Of a stretch of 64,000 nucleotides of DNA, positions 27,264-36,192 are shown one piece after another. The translations under genes were made by a program, and so were the position numbers. Under the pieces are notes generated by a model. That model saw only the letters and a list, made by a program, of their open reading frames with translations, did not search any database and was not told the DNA's origin. Position 1 is the first letter of the stretch. Each line of letters begins with the position of its first letter. Source of the stretch: Synechococcus sp. MIT S9220 (lineage in GTDB: Bacteria > Cyanobacteriota > Cyanobacteriia > PCC-6307 > Cyanobiaceae). The stretch is taken from positions 1,116,001 through 1,180,000 of the forward strand of contig NZ_CP047958.1 of the NCBI RefSeq assembly GCF_014304815.1, written 5' to 3'.

Positions 27264-28933
27264 AGTAAGGCGGCCTGGTTTCCTTCGGGGAACCAGGCTG
27301 TGTCCTGTGACGCATCAGCCAATGAGCTGAGTTTGAGCTCCTTGCGTTCCAGTGTTTGGGGAGGGTGAGTGATCTGCTGTTCGTTCACGGTGTGGAGCAG
27401 ACCAAGTCTTGAGGTTTCCGCCCAACCCGCCATGGTGATCAAGATCGACTTGATCGCAGCCGTGTCGGGTTCTGAGACCTGCAGCGACCAGACGAAGCGT
27501 GGTCGTTCCCATAAGGCCAGCAAGCGTGGCCCTTGTTCGGCGTATAACTGAAGGCCACTTGTCTCGCTGAGCTGTTCCACGCGGTGCAGCAGATCAGAAA
27601 GAACCCCGTCATCCGTGGAGTTGCTGTCCAGACAGAGAACCCAGTGAGAGCTGAGTTTGATGGTATCCAGCAAATGCCCCAGCTTTTCCTTTTTGGTGGC
27701 CAGATATCTGGCGTTGAAATCACCAATCGGAGATTCCATCGGCACTCGATTCACCACTTCAAGGCCATAGCCGCCCAGGCCTGCGATTTTTCTGGGGTTG
27801 TTGGTGAGCAGATTGAGCCGGTGAATCCCAAGGTCGCTGAGAATCTGCGCACCGACTCCGTAATTGCGCAGATCAGGTGCAAATCCGAGCTTCTCGTTGG
27901 CTTCAACGGTGTCGAGACCTCCCTCCTGCAGGCTGTAGGCCTTGAATTTGTTGATCAGACCGATGCCCCTTCCTTCCTGGCGTAGATAGACAACAACACC
28001 TTCACCTTCTTTTTCAATGTGCTTCATCGCAGTGTGAAGCTGGGCACGGCAGTCGCAACGCATGGATCCGAAGGCATCACCCGTGAGGCATTCGGAATGC
28101 ATCCGCACCAGCACCGGTTCGCTCAGGTTGTTCGGATCGCCTTTGACGAGAGCGACGTGCTCACTGCCGTCCAGCTCATTGGAATAACCAATGGCGAGGA
28201 ATGATCCGAATTCCGTTGGTAGTGAGCACTGAGCCGATCGCACCACAAAGCGTTCGTTATCGAGGCGGTAGCGAATCAGATCTTCAATGCTGATCAGCTT
28301 CAGCCCGCGTTCACGGGCATAGATCGTCAGCTCCGGAAGCCGTGCCATTGAGCCATCCGGATTCTGGATTTCACAGATGACACCGGATGGATAGAGGCCC
28401 GACATCTGGGCGAGATCCACTGCCGCTTCGGTGTGTCCTGCTCGCTTGAGAACACCTCCTGGCCGAGCTCTGAGCGGGAAAATATGTCCGGGTCGCCTCA
28501 GATCCGATGGCTTGGAACCTGGTTGGATCGCCACCTGGATTGTGCGCGACCGGTCATCCGCTGAGATCCCGGTGGAGACGCCATTCTCAGGGCCCGCATC
28601 AATGCTGACCGTGAAAGCTGTCTGATTGGAATCGGTGTTGCGATCCACCATCAGCGGCAGATCAAGTGCATCCAGGCGTTCCCCCTCCATGGCGAGACAG
28701 ATCAGACCACGCGCGTCAGTGGCCATGAAGTTGATCTGTTCGGGGGTGGCGAACTGTGCTGCACAGATCAGATCCCCTTCGTTTTCCCGGCGTTCATCGT
28801 CCACAACCACAATGCACTCTCCATTTCGGATGGCCGCAAGAGCATCTGGAATGGAATCGAACATGGGAGAAGCCCCATCGGTATGAGCAACGGAATCGGG
28901 CAGCGGTCCAGGTGTCCTTAAATCTTTACCCAT
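27251..28933 (-). CDS. ribBA: Bifunctional RibBA: DHBP synthase / GTP cyclohydrolase II
   Basis: Makes both riboflavin precursors: 3,4-dihydroxy-2-butanone 4-phosphate from ribulose 5-phosphate, and the pyrimidine from GTP. About 560 residues. The N-terminal half carries [11 protein letters not shown] and [12 protein letters not shown] plus [11 protein letters not shown]; the GTP cyclohydrolase II half has zinc cysteines in [14 protein letters not shown] (C-x10-C-x-C) and [10 protein letters not shown] further ~135 residues after the cyclohydrolase form a cyanobacterial-type extension of unknown role. Starts at 28966, 28933 or 28864 are all in frame with no clear ribosome binding site; 28933 leaves promoter room against argC. 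Confidence 0.95.
   Translation of the reverse strand: MGKDLRTPGPLPDSVAHTDGASPMFDSIPDALAAIRNGECIVVVDDERRENEGDLICAAQFATPEQINFMATDARGLICLAMEGERLDALDLPLMVDRNTDSNQTAFTVSIDAGPENGVSTGISADDRSRTIQVAIQPGSKPSDLRRPGHIFPLRARPGGVLKRAGHTEAAVDLAQMSGLYPSGVICEIQNPDGSMARLPELTIYARERGLKLISIEDLIRYRLDNERFVVRSAQCSLPTEFGSFLAIGYSNELDGSEHVALVKGDPNNLSEPVLVRMHSECLTGDAFGSMRCDCRAQLHTAMKHIEKEGEGVVVYLRQEGRGIGLINKFKAYSLQEGGLDTVEANEKLGFAPDLRNYGVGAQILSDLGIHRLNLLTNNPRKIAGLGGYGLEVVNRVPMESPIGDFNARYLATKKEKLGHLLDTIKLSSHWVLCLDSNSTDDGVLSDLLHRVEQLSETSGLQLYAEQGPRLLALWERPRFVWSLQVSEPDTAAIKSILITMAGWAETSRLGLLHTVNEQQITHPPQTLERKELKLSSLADASQDTAWFPEGNQAALLHWS
27273..27298 (+). terminator. UUCG-capped hairpin at the cyclophilin 3' end
   Basis: An 11-bp stem GCCTGGTTTCC / GGGAACCAGGC capped by TTCG with C-G closing pair, a very stable RNA tetraloop. 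It begins ten bases after the cyclophilin stop, and lies inside the last codons of ribBA. One pair is U-G on the plus-strand RNA but would be A-C on the minus, so it favours the cyclophilin transcript. No T-run follows, so it may stabilise or process the 3' end rather than act as a classic terminator. Confidence 0.5.
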
Positions 28934-28973
28934 TATCGACGTCGGTACGATCGATCGATGTGCCATCGCCGGA

Positions 28974-30038
28974 ATGGGGATTCAACGGGTTGCTGTGGTT
29001 GGTGCCTCCGGGTACGGAGGTCTGCAGACCCTTCGCCTCCTGAACGCCCACGCAGGGTTTGACATCACCTACCTGGGAGGTGAGCGATCTGCAGGTCGCT
29101 GCTGGAGCGAGATTTGCCCGTTCCTGCCGCTTGGTGAAGACCTCACCGTGGACAGTCCGGATCCGGATCGCATCGCCGCTGCCGCTGATTTTGCGGTGTT
29201 GAGTCTTCCTAACGGCCTGGCGAGTCAGCTTGCTCCTCCTCTGCTCGATCAGGGCGTCAGGGTGGTGGATCTTTCCGCTGATTACCGCTACCGCAGCCTT
29301 GATCACTGGGCTTCGGTATATGTGCATGAGGCAAGAACCCATCAACGCACTGACGCTGATCTCTGCAAAGAAGCGGTGTATGGGCTCCCTGAGTGGCATG
29401 GCCCTGAGATTGCCGAGGCCAGGCTTGTGGCAGCTCCGGGATGTTTTCCCACCACCAGCCTTCTGCCCCTGTTGCCATTCCTCAAACAGGGGCTGATTGA
29501 GACCGAAGGTTTGATCATCGATGCCAAAACCGGCACGTCCGGAGGCGGTCGGGCTGCAAAAGAGAATCTGCTCTTGGCCGAAGCATCAGAGTCGATCAGT
29601 CCCTATGGCGTTGTGGGGCATCGCCACACATCGGAAATCGAACAGCTCGCCAGCAGCGTGGCGGGATGCCCCATTCAGATTCAGTTCACCCCTCATCTCG
29701 TGCCAATGGTCAGGGGTCTTCTCTCAACGGTTTACGCACGATTGAGGGATCCCGGCCTCACCGCCGAAGACTGCACAACGGTTCTCAAAGCGGTGTATCG
29801 CCACCACCCCTGCGTCCGCGTGTTGCCTGTGGGAACCTATCCAGCCACCAAATGGGCCAAGCACACCAATCAGGCTCTTCTTTCGGTGCAGGTGGATGGA
29901 CGCACAGGTCGTCTGGTGCTGATGAGCGCCGTCGACAACCTGATGAAAGGACAGGCTGGCCAAGGGGTGCAGTGTCTGAACCTGATGGCGGGACTACCGG
30001 TCAGTGAAGGCCTCCCATTGGCACCCTTCTATCCCTGA
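28974..30038 (+). CDS. argC: N-acetyl-gamma-glutamyl-phosphate reductase
   Basis: NADPH-dependent third step of arginine synthesis. 354 residues with nucleotide loop GASGYGG (10-16), catalytic C157 in AAPGCFPTT, and the later blocks [15 protein letters not shown] and [16 protein letters not shown]. The ATG at 28974 has no upstream in-frame alternative. Divergent from ribBA, and its last ten bases overlap the end of purN. Confidence 0.97.
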   Translation: MGIQRVAVVGASGYGGLQTLRLLNAHAGFDITYLGGERSAGRCWSEICPFLPLGEDLTVDSPDPDRIAAAADFAVLSLPNGLASQLAPPLLDQGVRVVDLSADYRYRSLDHWASVYVHEARTHQRTDADLCKEAVYGLPEWHGPEIAEARLVAAPGCFPTTSLLPLLPFLKQGLIETEGLIIDAKTGTSGGGRAAKENLLLAEASESISPYGVVGHRHTSEIEQLASSVAGCPIQIQFTPHLVPMVRGLLSTVYARLRDPGLTAEDCTTVLKAVYRHHPCVRVLPVGTYPATKWAKHTNQALLSVQVDGRTGRLVLMSAVDNLMKGQAGQGVQCLNLMAGLPVSEGLPLAPFYP

Positions 30039-30688
30039 GTTGCTGCTGCTGTTCTCCAGCATTGACCGGCAAGGGCCGTCGCCCAGGGAAGCAAACGGTG
30101 TTCCTGCACCTGAATGCGGCGGCTGAGTCGCTCCCTGGTGTCATCACTGAGGATTGGGACGGCAGCCTGTGCGACGATTGGGCCGGCATCTACATCGTTC
30201 AGCACTTCGTGCACCGTGCAGCCAGTCACGGTCACGCCTGAGCTCAAACACTGACCGATCGCATCCATTCCTTTAAACGATGGGAGAAGGGAGGGATGGA
30301 TATTGAGCAATCGGCCTGGGAAGGCATCGATCAGCACCGGGGTCACGATGCGCATCCATCCGGCCATCACAATGGCTTCAACACCTTCGTTCTGGAACGT
30401 GCGCACCAAGTCGTGATCCATCTCCTCTCTGCTTGCAAACAGACGGTGGTCTCTGAGCTCGCAATGGATCCCCAGCCGCTCGGCTCGATCACGGGCTCCA
30501 CAGCCGGCTTTGTTCACGACGAGGACATTGATCTGGGCATCCAGGTCGCCGCAGGCGATGGCGTTGTGAAGCGCTTCGAAATTGGTTCCTGTTCCTGAGG
30601 CCATCACCCCCAGTCGCAAGGGTGAATCAAACCTGGGCCATGTCCCGATCGCTGGAACGATCAACGCGGGATAACACTCGCTGTCCAT
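30029..30688 (-). CDS. purN: Phosphoribosylglycinamide formyltransferase
   Basis: Third step of purine synthesis, using 10-formyltetrahydrofolate. 219 residues from ATG 30688; the catalytic triad is visible as N129 and H131 in LLNIHPSLLPSFKG and D167 in DVDAGPI. Starts further upstream (to 30919) would run through the divergent ycf35 gene and are rejected. Convergent with argC by a ten-base overlap. Confidence 0.95.
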   Translation of the reverse strand: MDSECYPALIVPAIGTWPRFDSPLRLGVMASGTGTNFEALHNAIACGDLDAQINVLVVNKAGCGARDRAERLGIHCELRDHRLFASREEMDHDLVRTFQNEGVEAIVMAGWMRIVTPVLIDAFPGRLLNIHPSLLPSFKGMDAIGQCLSSGVTVTGCTVHEVLNDVDAGPIVAQAAVPILSDDTRERLSRRIQVQEHRLLPWATALAGQCWRTAAATQG

Positions 30689-30724
30689 CTGGCTAGGGTC
30701 AGATTGCGCGGGCATTCCGATTAC

Positions 30725-31066
30725 ATGTCCCATTTGACCATCCTGCCCACATTGGTGACCGATCTCGATCTGCTTGAGATCGCTCTCTGCAGCGAAGGAT
30801 TCAAGGTCTTTCGAGGTGGAGTCGTGAGCTCCTTCGACACGCATCAGTCGGTTGATCTTGCCGCCGTGCATCCATCCGGTCTGCAGCTGGGCTGGAAACA
30901 CAGTGATAACCAACCCCATTTCGATCTGGTGGCGGACTTAGCCGCACCTCAGGGTTCCGGACAGACCGAACCCGCTCTGCGACGTGTCTTGCGTCGTTAT
31001 GCCATTCATCAGGCCATGCGGCAGGCGGAGTTTCTTGACGCTGAGACGGTTACTGCCGGCATCTGA
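30725..31066 (+). CDS. ycf35: DUF1257 / Ycf35 family protein
   Basis: A 113-residue soluble protein of the DUF1257 family, encoded as ycf35 in red algal and other plastids; function unknown. The opening MSHLTILPTLVTDLDLLEIALCS is the family hallmark, and YAIHQAMRQAEF lies near the C-terminus. The ATG at 30725 is chosen over an in-frame start at 30704 for that reason. Its TGA overlaps the ATG of the M61 peptidase gene (TGATG), so the two are probably translationally coupled. Divergent from purN by about 36 bases. Confidence 0.85.
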   Translation: MSHLTILPTLVTDLDLLEIALCSEGFKVFRGGVVSSFDTHQSVDLAAVHPSGLQLGWKHSDNQPHFDLVADLAAPQGSGQTEPALRRVLRRYAIHQAMRQAEFLDAETVTAGI

Positions 31067-32763
31067 TGGCCGACGTTCACGTTGCGCTCGATCTCGGCAC
31101 TCCTGCTTCACAGCTTCTCTGGGTCGAACTTCGATGGAGTCCTACTCAGGCTCGGCAAACCTGGACTCTGCCTGTTTGGACTCCGGGGTCATACACCGTC
31201 CGGGATCCCTCCCAGCATCTTCACAGCCTCACCGTTGAGCAGGCTGGGGAAGTTCTCGTCCCCCGTCGCCGTTCACCGGAGACATGGGAGCTGGATTGCC
31301 ATGTTTCAGAACCGATCACGTTGCGCTACGCCCTAGAAGCGAGGCAGCTGACCGTCCGCACCAATCACGTCGATCCCGTGTTTGCGTCACTCTGCCTTTC
31401 CGCAGTCGTGATGTTGGTGGAGGGTCAACGCTGGAATCCACACGTTTTGGAGGTGTTGGTTCCTAGTTCTTGGTCCGTGGTCTGCCCGTTGCCAAGAAAC
31501 AACAACTCCTTTTGGGCTGAAGACTTCGACCATCTTGTCGATGCACCGGTCCATGCCGGTGAGCTTCATGTCGAGATGCTGAACGTCAGGACCGTGTCTC
31601 ATGAACTGGTGTTGATCGGCTCTCCGCCTTCGGGATGGTCAACAAAGCTGCCAGCGGAGATCGAATCCATCTGCTCATCAGTGTGCGATCTGATGGATTG
31701 CGACCCACCTTCGCGACAGCCTTATCAGCTGGTGTTGCAACTGTTGGATCAGGGTTACGGAGGCTTGGAGCACGACAACTCTTCGGTGATGCAGTTCCCC
31801 TGGACTCGCTTACTGGAAGAGGGCGGAACCCGCAGTTTGTTGCAGCTGATTGGCCACGAATATCTGCATCAGTGGAACGTTCGACGACTTCGACCGAGTG
31901 AATACGTTCCCTACCGCTACGACCGGCCCGTGATCAGTGAGGGCCTTTGGTTTGCTGAAGGCATCACCAGTTATTTCGACCTGGCCTTGCCTCTGCTTTC
32001 CGGTTTTTCCAGTCGTCTGGATCTGCTCGAAGATCTGGCTGCGGATCTTTCTCATGTGCTGTTGAATCCAGGCACCGGCATTCAGTCCCTGGCTGACAGC
32101 TCGCGGGAGGCCTGGGTGCGGCTTTACAAGCAGTCCCCCGCCAATGCCCGGAGTCAGATCAGTTATTACCGGCTGGGAACCGCATTGGCCTTCTGCCTCG
32201 ATGTGCGCTTGCGTGAGGTCGGTGGGTCTCTGTCTGAAACCCTGCGTTTGTTGTGGGCCCGACTTGGCATCCATGGGCGGGGTTATACCCGCCACGATTT
32301 GATGGAGGTCATCTCGGCCCACTCCGCTGAACTGGCCACACAACTGCCAACTTGGCTCGATGACTGTGGCTCGATCCCGGTCGTGTCCTGTCTGAAAGCT
32401 CTTGGTCTTGAGCTCGAGCCTGTGATGGCATCTCATCCCGATGCGGGATGGACCCTGCGTGAAGCGGATGGAAGTGTGTGGATTGATCGCACGGTGTCGT
32501 CTGGTTCCGCTGAATCCGCTGGTCTGGTTGCAGGCGATGAGTTGCTGTCACTCAGGAATTGGCGTTGCCGAAACCTGAAACGCAGCCAGCAGCTGCTGCA
32601 AGGTTCGGAGCAATGTCAGGTGATCTACAGCCGTCGTGGCCGGATTGCCAGCACGGAGCTATTCCTGAAGAAGGCCGGGGTGGAACGCCACCGATTGGCC
32701 TGGGACCCTGGTGCGTCCAGGGAGGCTCGTTTGCTCCGCGATCAATGGTTCCAGATCATCTGA
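31066..32763 (+). CDS. M61-family metallopeptidase with PDZ domain
   Basis: Glycyl-aminopeptidase-like protein, 565 residues. The N-terminal beta domain is followed by the zinc site HEYLHQW (about 264-270) and the third-ligand region SEGLWFAEGITSYFD (about 289-303). A C-terminal PDZ-like domain (about 460-545) includes GSAESAGLVAGDELLSL. No signal peptide is visible, so the protein is probably cytoplasmic. It is coupled to ycf35 in front (TGATG) and overlaps the amidase gene behind by 19 bases. Substrate unknown. Confidence 0.88.
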   Translation: MADVHVALDLGTPASQLLWVELRWSPTQARQTWTLPVWTPGSYTVRDPSQHLHSLTVEQAGEVLVPRRRSPETWELDCHVSEPITLRYALEARQLTVRTNHVDPVFASLCLSAVVMLVEGQRWNPHVLEVLVPSSWSVVCPLPRNNNSFWAEDFDHLVDAPVHAGELHVEMLNVRTVSHELVLIGSPPSGWSTKLPAEIESICSSVCDLMDCDPPSRQPYQLVLQLLDQGYGGLEHDNSSVMQFPWTRLLEEGGTRSLLQLIGHEYLHQWNVRRLRPSEYVPYRYDRPVISEGLWFAEGITSYFDLALPLLSGFSSRLDLLEDLAADLSHVLLNPGTGIQSLADSSREAWVRLYKQSPANARSQISYYRLGTALAFCLDVRLREVGGSLSETLRLLWARLGIHGRGYTRHDLMEVISAHSAELATQLPTWLDDCGSIPVVSCLKALGLELEPVMASHPDAGWTLREADGSVWIDRTVSSGSAESAGLVAGDELLSLRNWRCRNLKRSQQLLQGSEQCQVIYSRRGRIASTELFLKKAGVERHRLAWDPGASREARLLRDQWFQII

Positions 32764-33662
32764 ACCGTGTGTGGCTCAAGTCTCTTGGCTTGCTGCGCCA
32801 TCCAGGAGCTGGAATTCTGCTGGCGACAACATCCACGCTGGTGCTAGTGCTGTCGTTGGTTGGTTTCACCGCAGAAAAGTCCACTGAAGGAGTCGCTCGC
32901 AAGCCTTCCCTCTTGGATTTGTTGGATGAAGTCGCTCGCGACTCCGATCCGGACAAGGTCCTGCCCGGACAGCAACCTGATGCTCCAAAAGGTTCGGCCT
33001 GGTCATCACCTCTTGCTCGGCAGTGTTCGGGGATTGATCAGTCGACGCGCAGTCGACTTCTCGCCAAGCGCCGCAAACTGCCTCAGCTGCGTCAATCCAT
33101 TCCTGCTGACCCAACCAATTACGGAGACCGCTTCCGCAGCAACCCATGGGGCCAGGCCATCAACCCTGCTCCTCGGGTTGTGGTCCTGCATGAAACGGTC
33201 TATTCCCTCAGTTCAGCGGTGAACACATTTCTGACTCCCCATCCCCGTGATGAGGATCAAGTCAGCTATCACTCCTTGGTCGGTCTGGATGGATCGATCG
33301 TGGATGTGGTGGATCCACTCAAGCGTGCCTATGGCGCTGGATACTCTGCGTTTCTCGGTGAGTGGGCCGTCACCAATGCAGAGTTCGATGGCTCTGTCAA
33401 TAACTTTGCACTCCATCTCAGTCTTGAAACACCGGATGATGGGCATGGCAGCCATGGCGACCACAGCGGTTACACGGCTGCTCAGTACGACGCCCTGGCT
33501 CTGGTTCTGGATGGATGGCTCGAACGCTTCGAGATCGATCCTGCTGCGATTACCACCCACCGGCATGTTGACCTGGGTGGAGCACGGGCTGATCCCCGCA
33601 GCTTCTCCTGGTCCGAACTCCAGAATCGCCTTGCTGCCCTAGGCAAGCTCTGCCAGGCGTAG
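32745..33662 (+). CDS. N-acetylmuramoyl-L-alanine amidase (Amidase_2)
   Basis: Zinc amidase cutting the bond between MurNAc and the stem peptide. 305 residues: one N-terminal membrane helix (about 22-41), a linker, then the amidase domain with likely zinc ligands H149 (VVLHETVYS), H272 (THRHVD) and D283 (RADPRSF). The ATG at 32745 lies inside the end of the M61 gene and begins the natural membrane-anchored form. It is convergent, 17 bases apart, with a lysozyme-like secreted protein, suggesting a shared wall-remodelling theme. Confidence 0.88.
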   Translation: MVPDHLNRVWLKSLGLLRHPGAGILLATTSTLVLVLSLVGFTAEKSTEGVARKPSLLDLLDEVARDSDPDKVLPGQQPDAPKGSAWSSPLARQCSGIDQSTRSRLLAKRRKLPQLRQSIPADPTNYGDRFRSNPWGQAINPAPRVVVLHETVYSLSSAVNTFLTPHPRDEDQVSYHSLVGLDGSIVDVVDPLKRAYGAGYSAFLGEWAVTNAEFDGSVNNFALHLSLETPDDGHGSHGDHSGYTAAQYDALALVLDGWLERFEIDPAAITTHRHVDLGGARADPRSFSWSELQNRLAALGKLCQA

Positions 33663-33679
33663 GCAAAGGCGGCAGCTGT

Positions 33680-34468
33680 TCAGATCACAGGAAGTGGTGC
33701 CGGACGGATCGTGGAATAGATCAGTCCATGAAGTGCAGGGTCTTGCATATAGCGCAGGACCCTGGCGGGATAATCCAATTTGCCGTTATGCAAGTAGGCC
33801 AGGGTGGCAATGGCTTTGGCATCGACATAGGACCGGCTTGCAATCAGGATTGCTTCTCGCTCCAGTCCGAGCTCACCTTTCAGTCGCGCCAGCTTCGCCG
33901 CCAGCAGTTCCACATTGGCATCTGGATCCATCAGCAGGTCGCGGGCAGCTGCAATCTGCTGCGGGGACGGATCGACAGGAAGCCGCCCTTGATGGATCAG
34001 CTCACTGATTCCGAGCTGCGCAGGACCATGCGTCTCCACAAGACCTGAGTGAACGACGAACGGCAGATCTTCTCCTGGTTTGGAGTGCTGAATTTCGTCG
34101 AAGAGAATGGCCGTGATCAACATCGGATTGATCCTGTGGCGACCCGCTTCTCTTTGGATCACAGGTTTCAACCTGTGCAGTCTCGACAGGGTGTTGGCAC
34201 GCAGAGGTTGGAGCTGATCCACCCCTCGGGTGAACAATTGAGCCAGTTGCGTCTGAGGTCCGTGGACGCCAAACCGGCGTTGCAGATGTTCGAGCTCTTC
34301 GGCACTGAAATCGGTCGGATCGGGATCACTCTCCTGAGACAGGGGTGAGGATGACTGCGCTACATCGCTGTGGGGATTGATTCCACGCAGAGGAGGCCAA
34401 CCCGTCATGGAAACGGCAACAGCCGTGATGGCCAGGGCTGTAAAGCTAGTGATCGCTCTCGGGACCAT
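33680..34468 (-). CDS. Secreted lysozyme/transglycosylase-like protein
   Basis: About 262 residues with an N-terminal signal (PRAITSFTALAITAVAVSM). The C-terminal half reads like a soluble lytic transglycosylase fold: a helix with INPMLITAILFDEIQHS (candidate catalytic glutamate in DEIQ), then THGPAQLGISELI in the place of the common G-x-M-Q motif, and LAYLHNGKLDYPARVLRYMQ at the end. It may belong to the DUF1402/lysozyme-like group; enzymatic activity is inferred. The ATG at 34468 is preferred, with another in frame at 34501. Convergent with the amidase gene. Confidence 0.6.
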   Translation of the reverse strand: MVPRAITSFTALAITAVAVSMTGWPPLRGINPHSDVAQSSSPLSQESDPDPTDFSAEELEHLQRRFGVHGPQTQLAQLFTRGVDQLQPLRANTLSRLHRLKPVIQREAGRHRINPMLITAILFDEIQHSKPGEDLPFVVHSGLVETHGPAQLGISELIHQGRLPVDPSPQQIAAARDLLMDPDANVELLAAKLARLKGELGLEREAILIASRSYVDAKAIATLAYLHNGKLDYPARVLRYMQDPALHGLIYSTIRPAPLPVI

Positions 34469-34586
34469 TACGGAGCAGAAATTGAGCCTGTCAGGAAGCA
34501 TTGACGGAGATTAGTCGTGGCGTCTCAGTTCATGGGCATTCCGCAGGATCCTGGATAACTTCGGCACAGAGAGTTCTCTCCATTAG

Positions 34587-36185
34587 ATGAGTTTCCCGGA
34601 TTTCAGTGCCACTGATGCCCAGATTCAATGGCAGAGATTCTGTGATCTTCTCTGGCATCACGAGGACCTCGGAATGTGGCTGGATGTCAGCCGCATGCAC
34701 CTGAACAATGCTCAGCTTGAAGAGCTCACGCCCAGACTGGAGAAGGCTTTTGAGGCCATGAAGGCCCTTGAGAACGGTGCCATCGCCAATGCCGACGAAA
34801 ATCGTCAGGTTGGTCACTATTGGCTGAGGCATCCTCAACTGGCTCCTGATCCGGAAGTGGGTCAGCACATTTCCACTGAAATTGATCAGATTGAGCAGTT
34901 CGGCAAGGCGGTGATCAATGGAACGATCAAGTCTCCGACCGGTCAACCCTTCACGGATGTTCTTTGGATCGGCATTGGTGGAAGTGGACTCGGCCCCTTG
35001 CTGATGATCCGGGCCCTTCAGGACAAGGGTGTCGGACTTCCTTTTCACTTTTTCGACAATGTGGATCCGAATGGAATGAGTCGGGTGCTCGCTGAGCTTG
35101 GCGATGCTCTACGCACCACCTTGGTAGTAACGGTGAGCAAGTCGGGTGGTACACCTGAGCCCCATCTCGGGATGGAGCAGGCACGTCATCGCTTGGAAGC
35201 AGTCGGAGGTCAATGGTCGGCTCAGGCTGTGGCAATCACCATGACTGACAGCAAGCTCGACCAGCAGGCCGTTGCTGAACAGTGGCTGCAGCGTTTCGAC
35301 ATGTTCGACTGGGTCGGCGGACGCACCAGCATCACCAGTGCTGTTGGCCTGGTTCCGGGAGCTTTGATCGGATCTGACATCCGCAGCTTCCTGGCAGGTG
35401 CTTCTCAGATGGATGAAGCCACTCGTGTGCATGATGTGCGCCGCAACCCTGCAGCTCTGATGGCCGCAGCTTGGTACTGCGCGGGGGGAGGCAAGGGCAA
35501 GCGCGACATGGTGGTGCTCCCCTATCGCGATCGCCTGGAGGTGTTCAGTCGATACCTGCAGCAGTTGGTGATGGAGTCCCTCGGCAAGCGCCTCGATCGC
35601 AATGGTGATGTGGCCCATCAGGGCATCGCCGTTTATGGCAACAAGGGATCAACGGATCAACACGCATACGTTCAGCAGCTGCGAGATGGCGTCGACAATT
35701 TCTTCGTGACCTTCATCGAAGTGCTTCGCGATGTGGAGGACATTCCTGAGATCAATGGCGAGCGGCCTGGAGACTTTCTTGATGGCTTCGTACAAGGAAC
35801 CCGTTCAGCTCTCACAGAGGGAGGCCGTCAGAGTCTGAGTATCAGCATGCGTCAGTTCGATGCCCGCCGACTCGGCGCTCTGATTGCTCTGTTTGAACGT
35901 GCCGTTGGCTTTTACGGAGAACTGGTCAACGTCAATGCCTATCACCAGCCTGGTGTGGAAGCCGGCAAGAAGGCAGCAGCTGCGATCCTCAAACTCCAGC
36001 TTCAGGTTGAGGACGTGCTCAGTGATGGAGTGTCCCGCTCGGTCGTGGAAATCCAGCAGGCCATCGGCGAGGGATCGGTTGAAGCCGTCTTCTGGATTGT
36101 GCGTCATCTCACCGGCAATAACCGGGGCTATCAGGCACAGGGTGACTGGAACAAACCGGCAACTCTGCGTTTCAGTAAATGCTGA
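34587..36185 (+). CDS. pgi: Glucose-6-phosphate isomerase
   Basis: Interconverts glucose 6-phosphate and fructose 6-phosphate. 532 residues. GIGGSGLGP (129-137), SKSGGTPEPHLGME (184-197) and GNKGSTDQHAYVQQLRDG (about 352-369) carry substrate-binding and catalytic residues. Seven bases separate its stop from the convergent leuS. Confidence 0.97.
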   Translation: MSFPDFSATDAQIQWQRFCDLLWHHEDLGMWLDVSRMHLNNAQLEELTPRLEKAFEAMKALENGAIANADENRQVGHYWLRHPQLAPDPEVGQHISTEIDQIEQFGKAVINGTIKSPTGQPFTDVLWIGIGGSGLGPLLMIRALQDKGVGLPFHFFDNVDPNGMSRVLAELGDALRTTLVVTVSKSGGTPEPHLGMEQARHRLEAVGGQWSAQAVAITMTDSKLDQQAVAEQWLQRFDMFDWVGGRTSITSAVGLVPGALIGSDIRSFLAGASQMDEATRVHDVRRNPAALMAAAWYCAGGGKGKRDMVVLPYRDRLEVFSRYLQQLVMESLGKRLDRNGDVAHQGIAVYGNKGSTDQHAYVQQLRDGVDNFFVTFIEVLRDVEDIPEINGERPGDFLDGFVQGTRSALTEGGRQSLSISMRQFDARRLGALIALFERAVGFYGELVNVNAYHQPGVEAGKKAAAAILKLQLQVEDVLSDGVSRSVVEIQQAIGEGSVEAVFWIVRHLTGNNRGYQAQGDWNKPATLRFSKC

Positions 36186-36192
36186 TTGGCCG

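Noticed and set aside
31810-32436. 208-codon minus-strand frame
   Set aside because: Antisense shadow of the M61 peptidase gene, with no recognisable motif.
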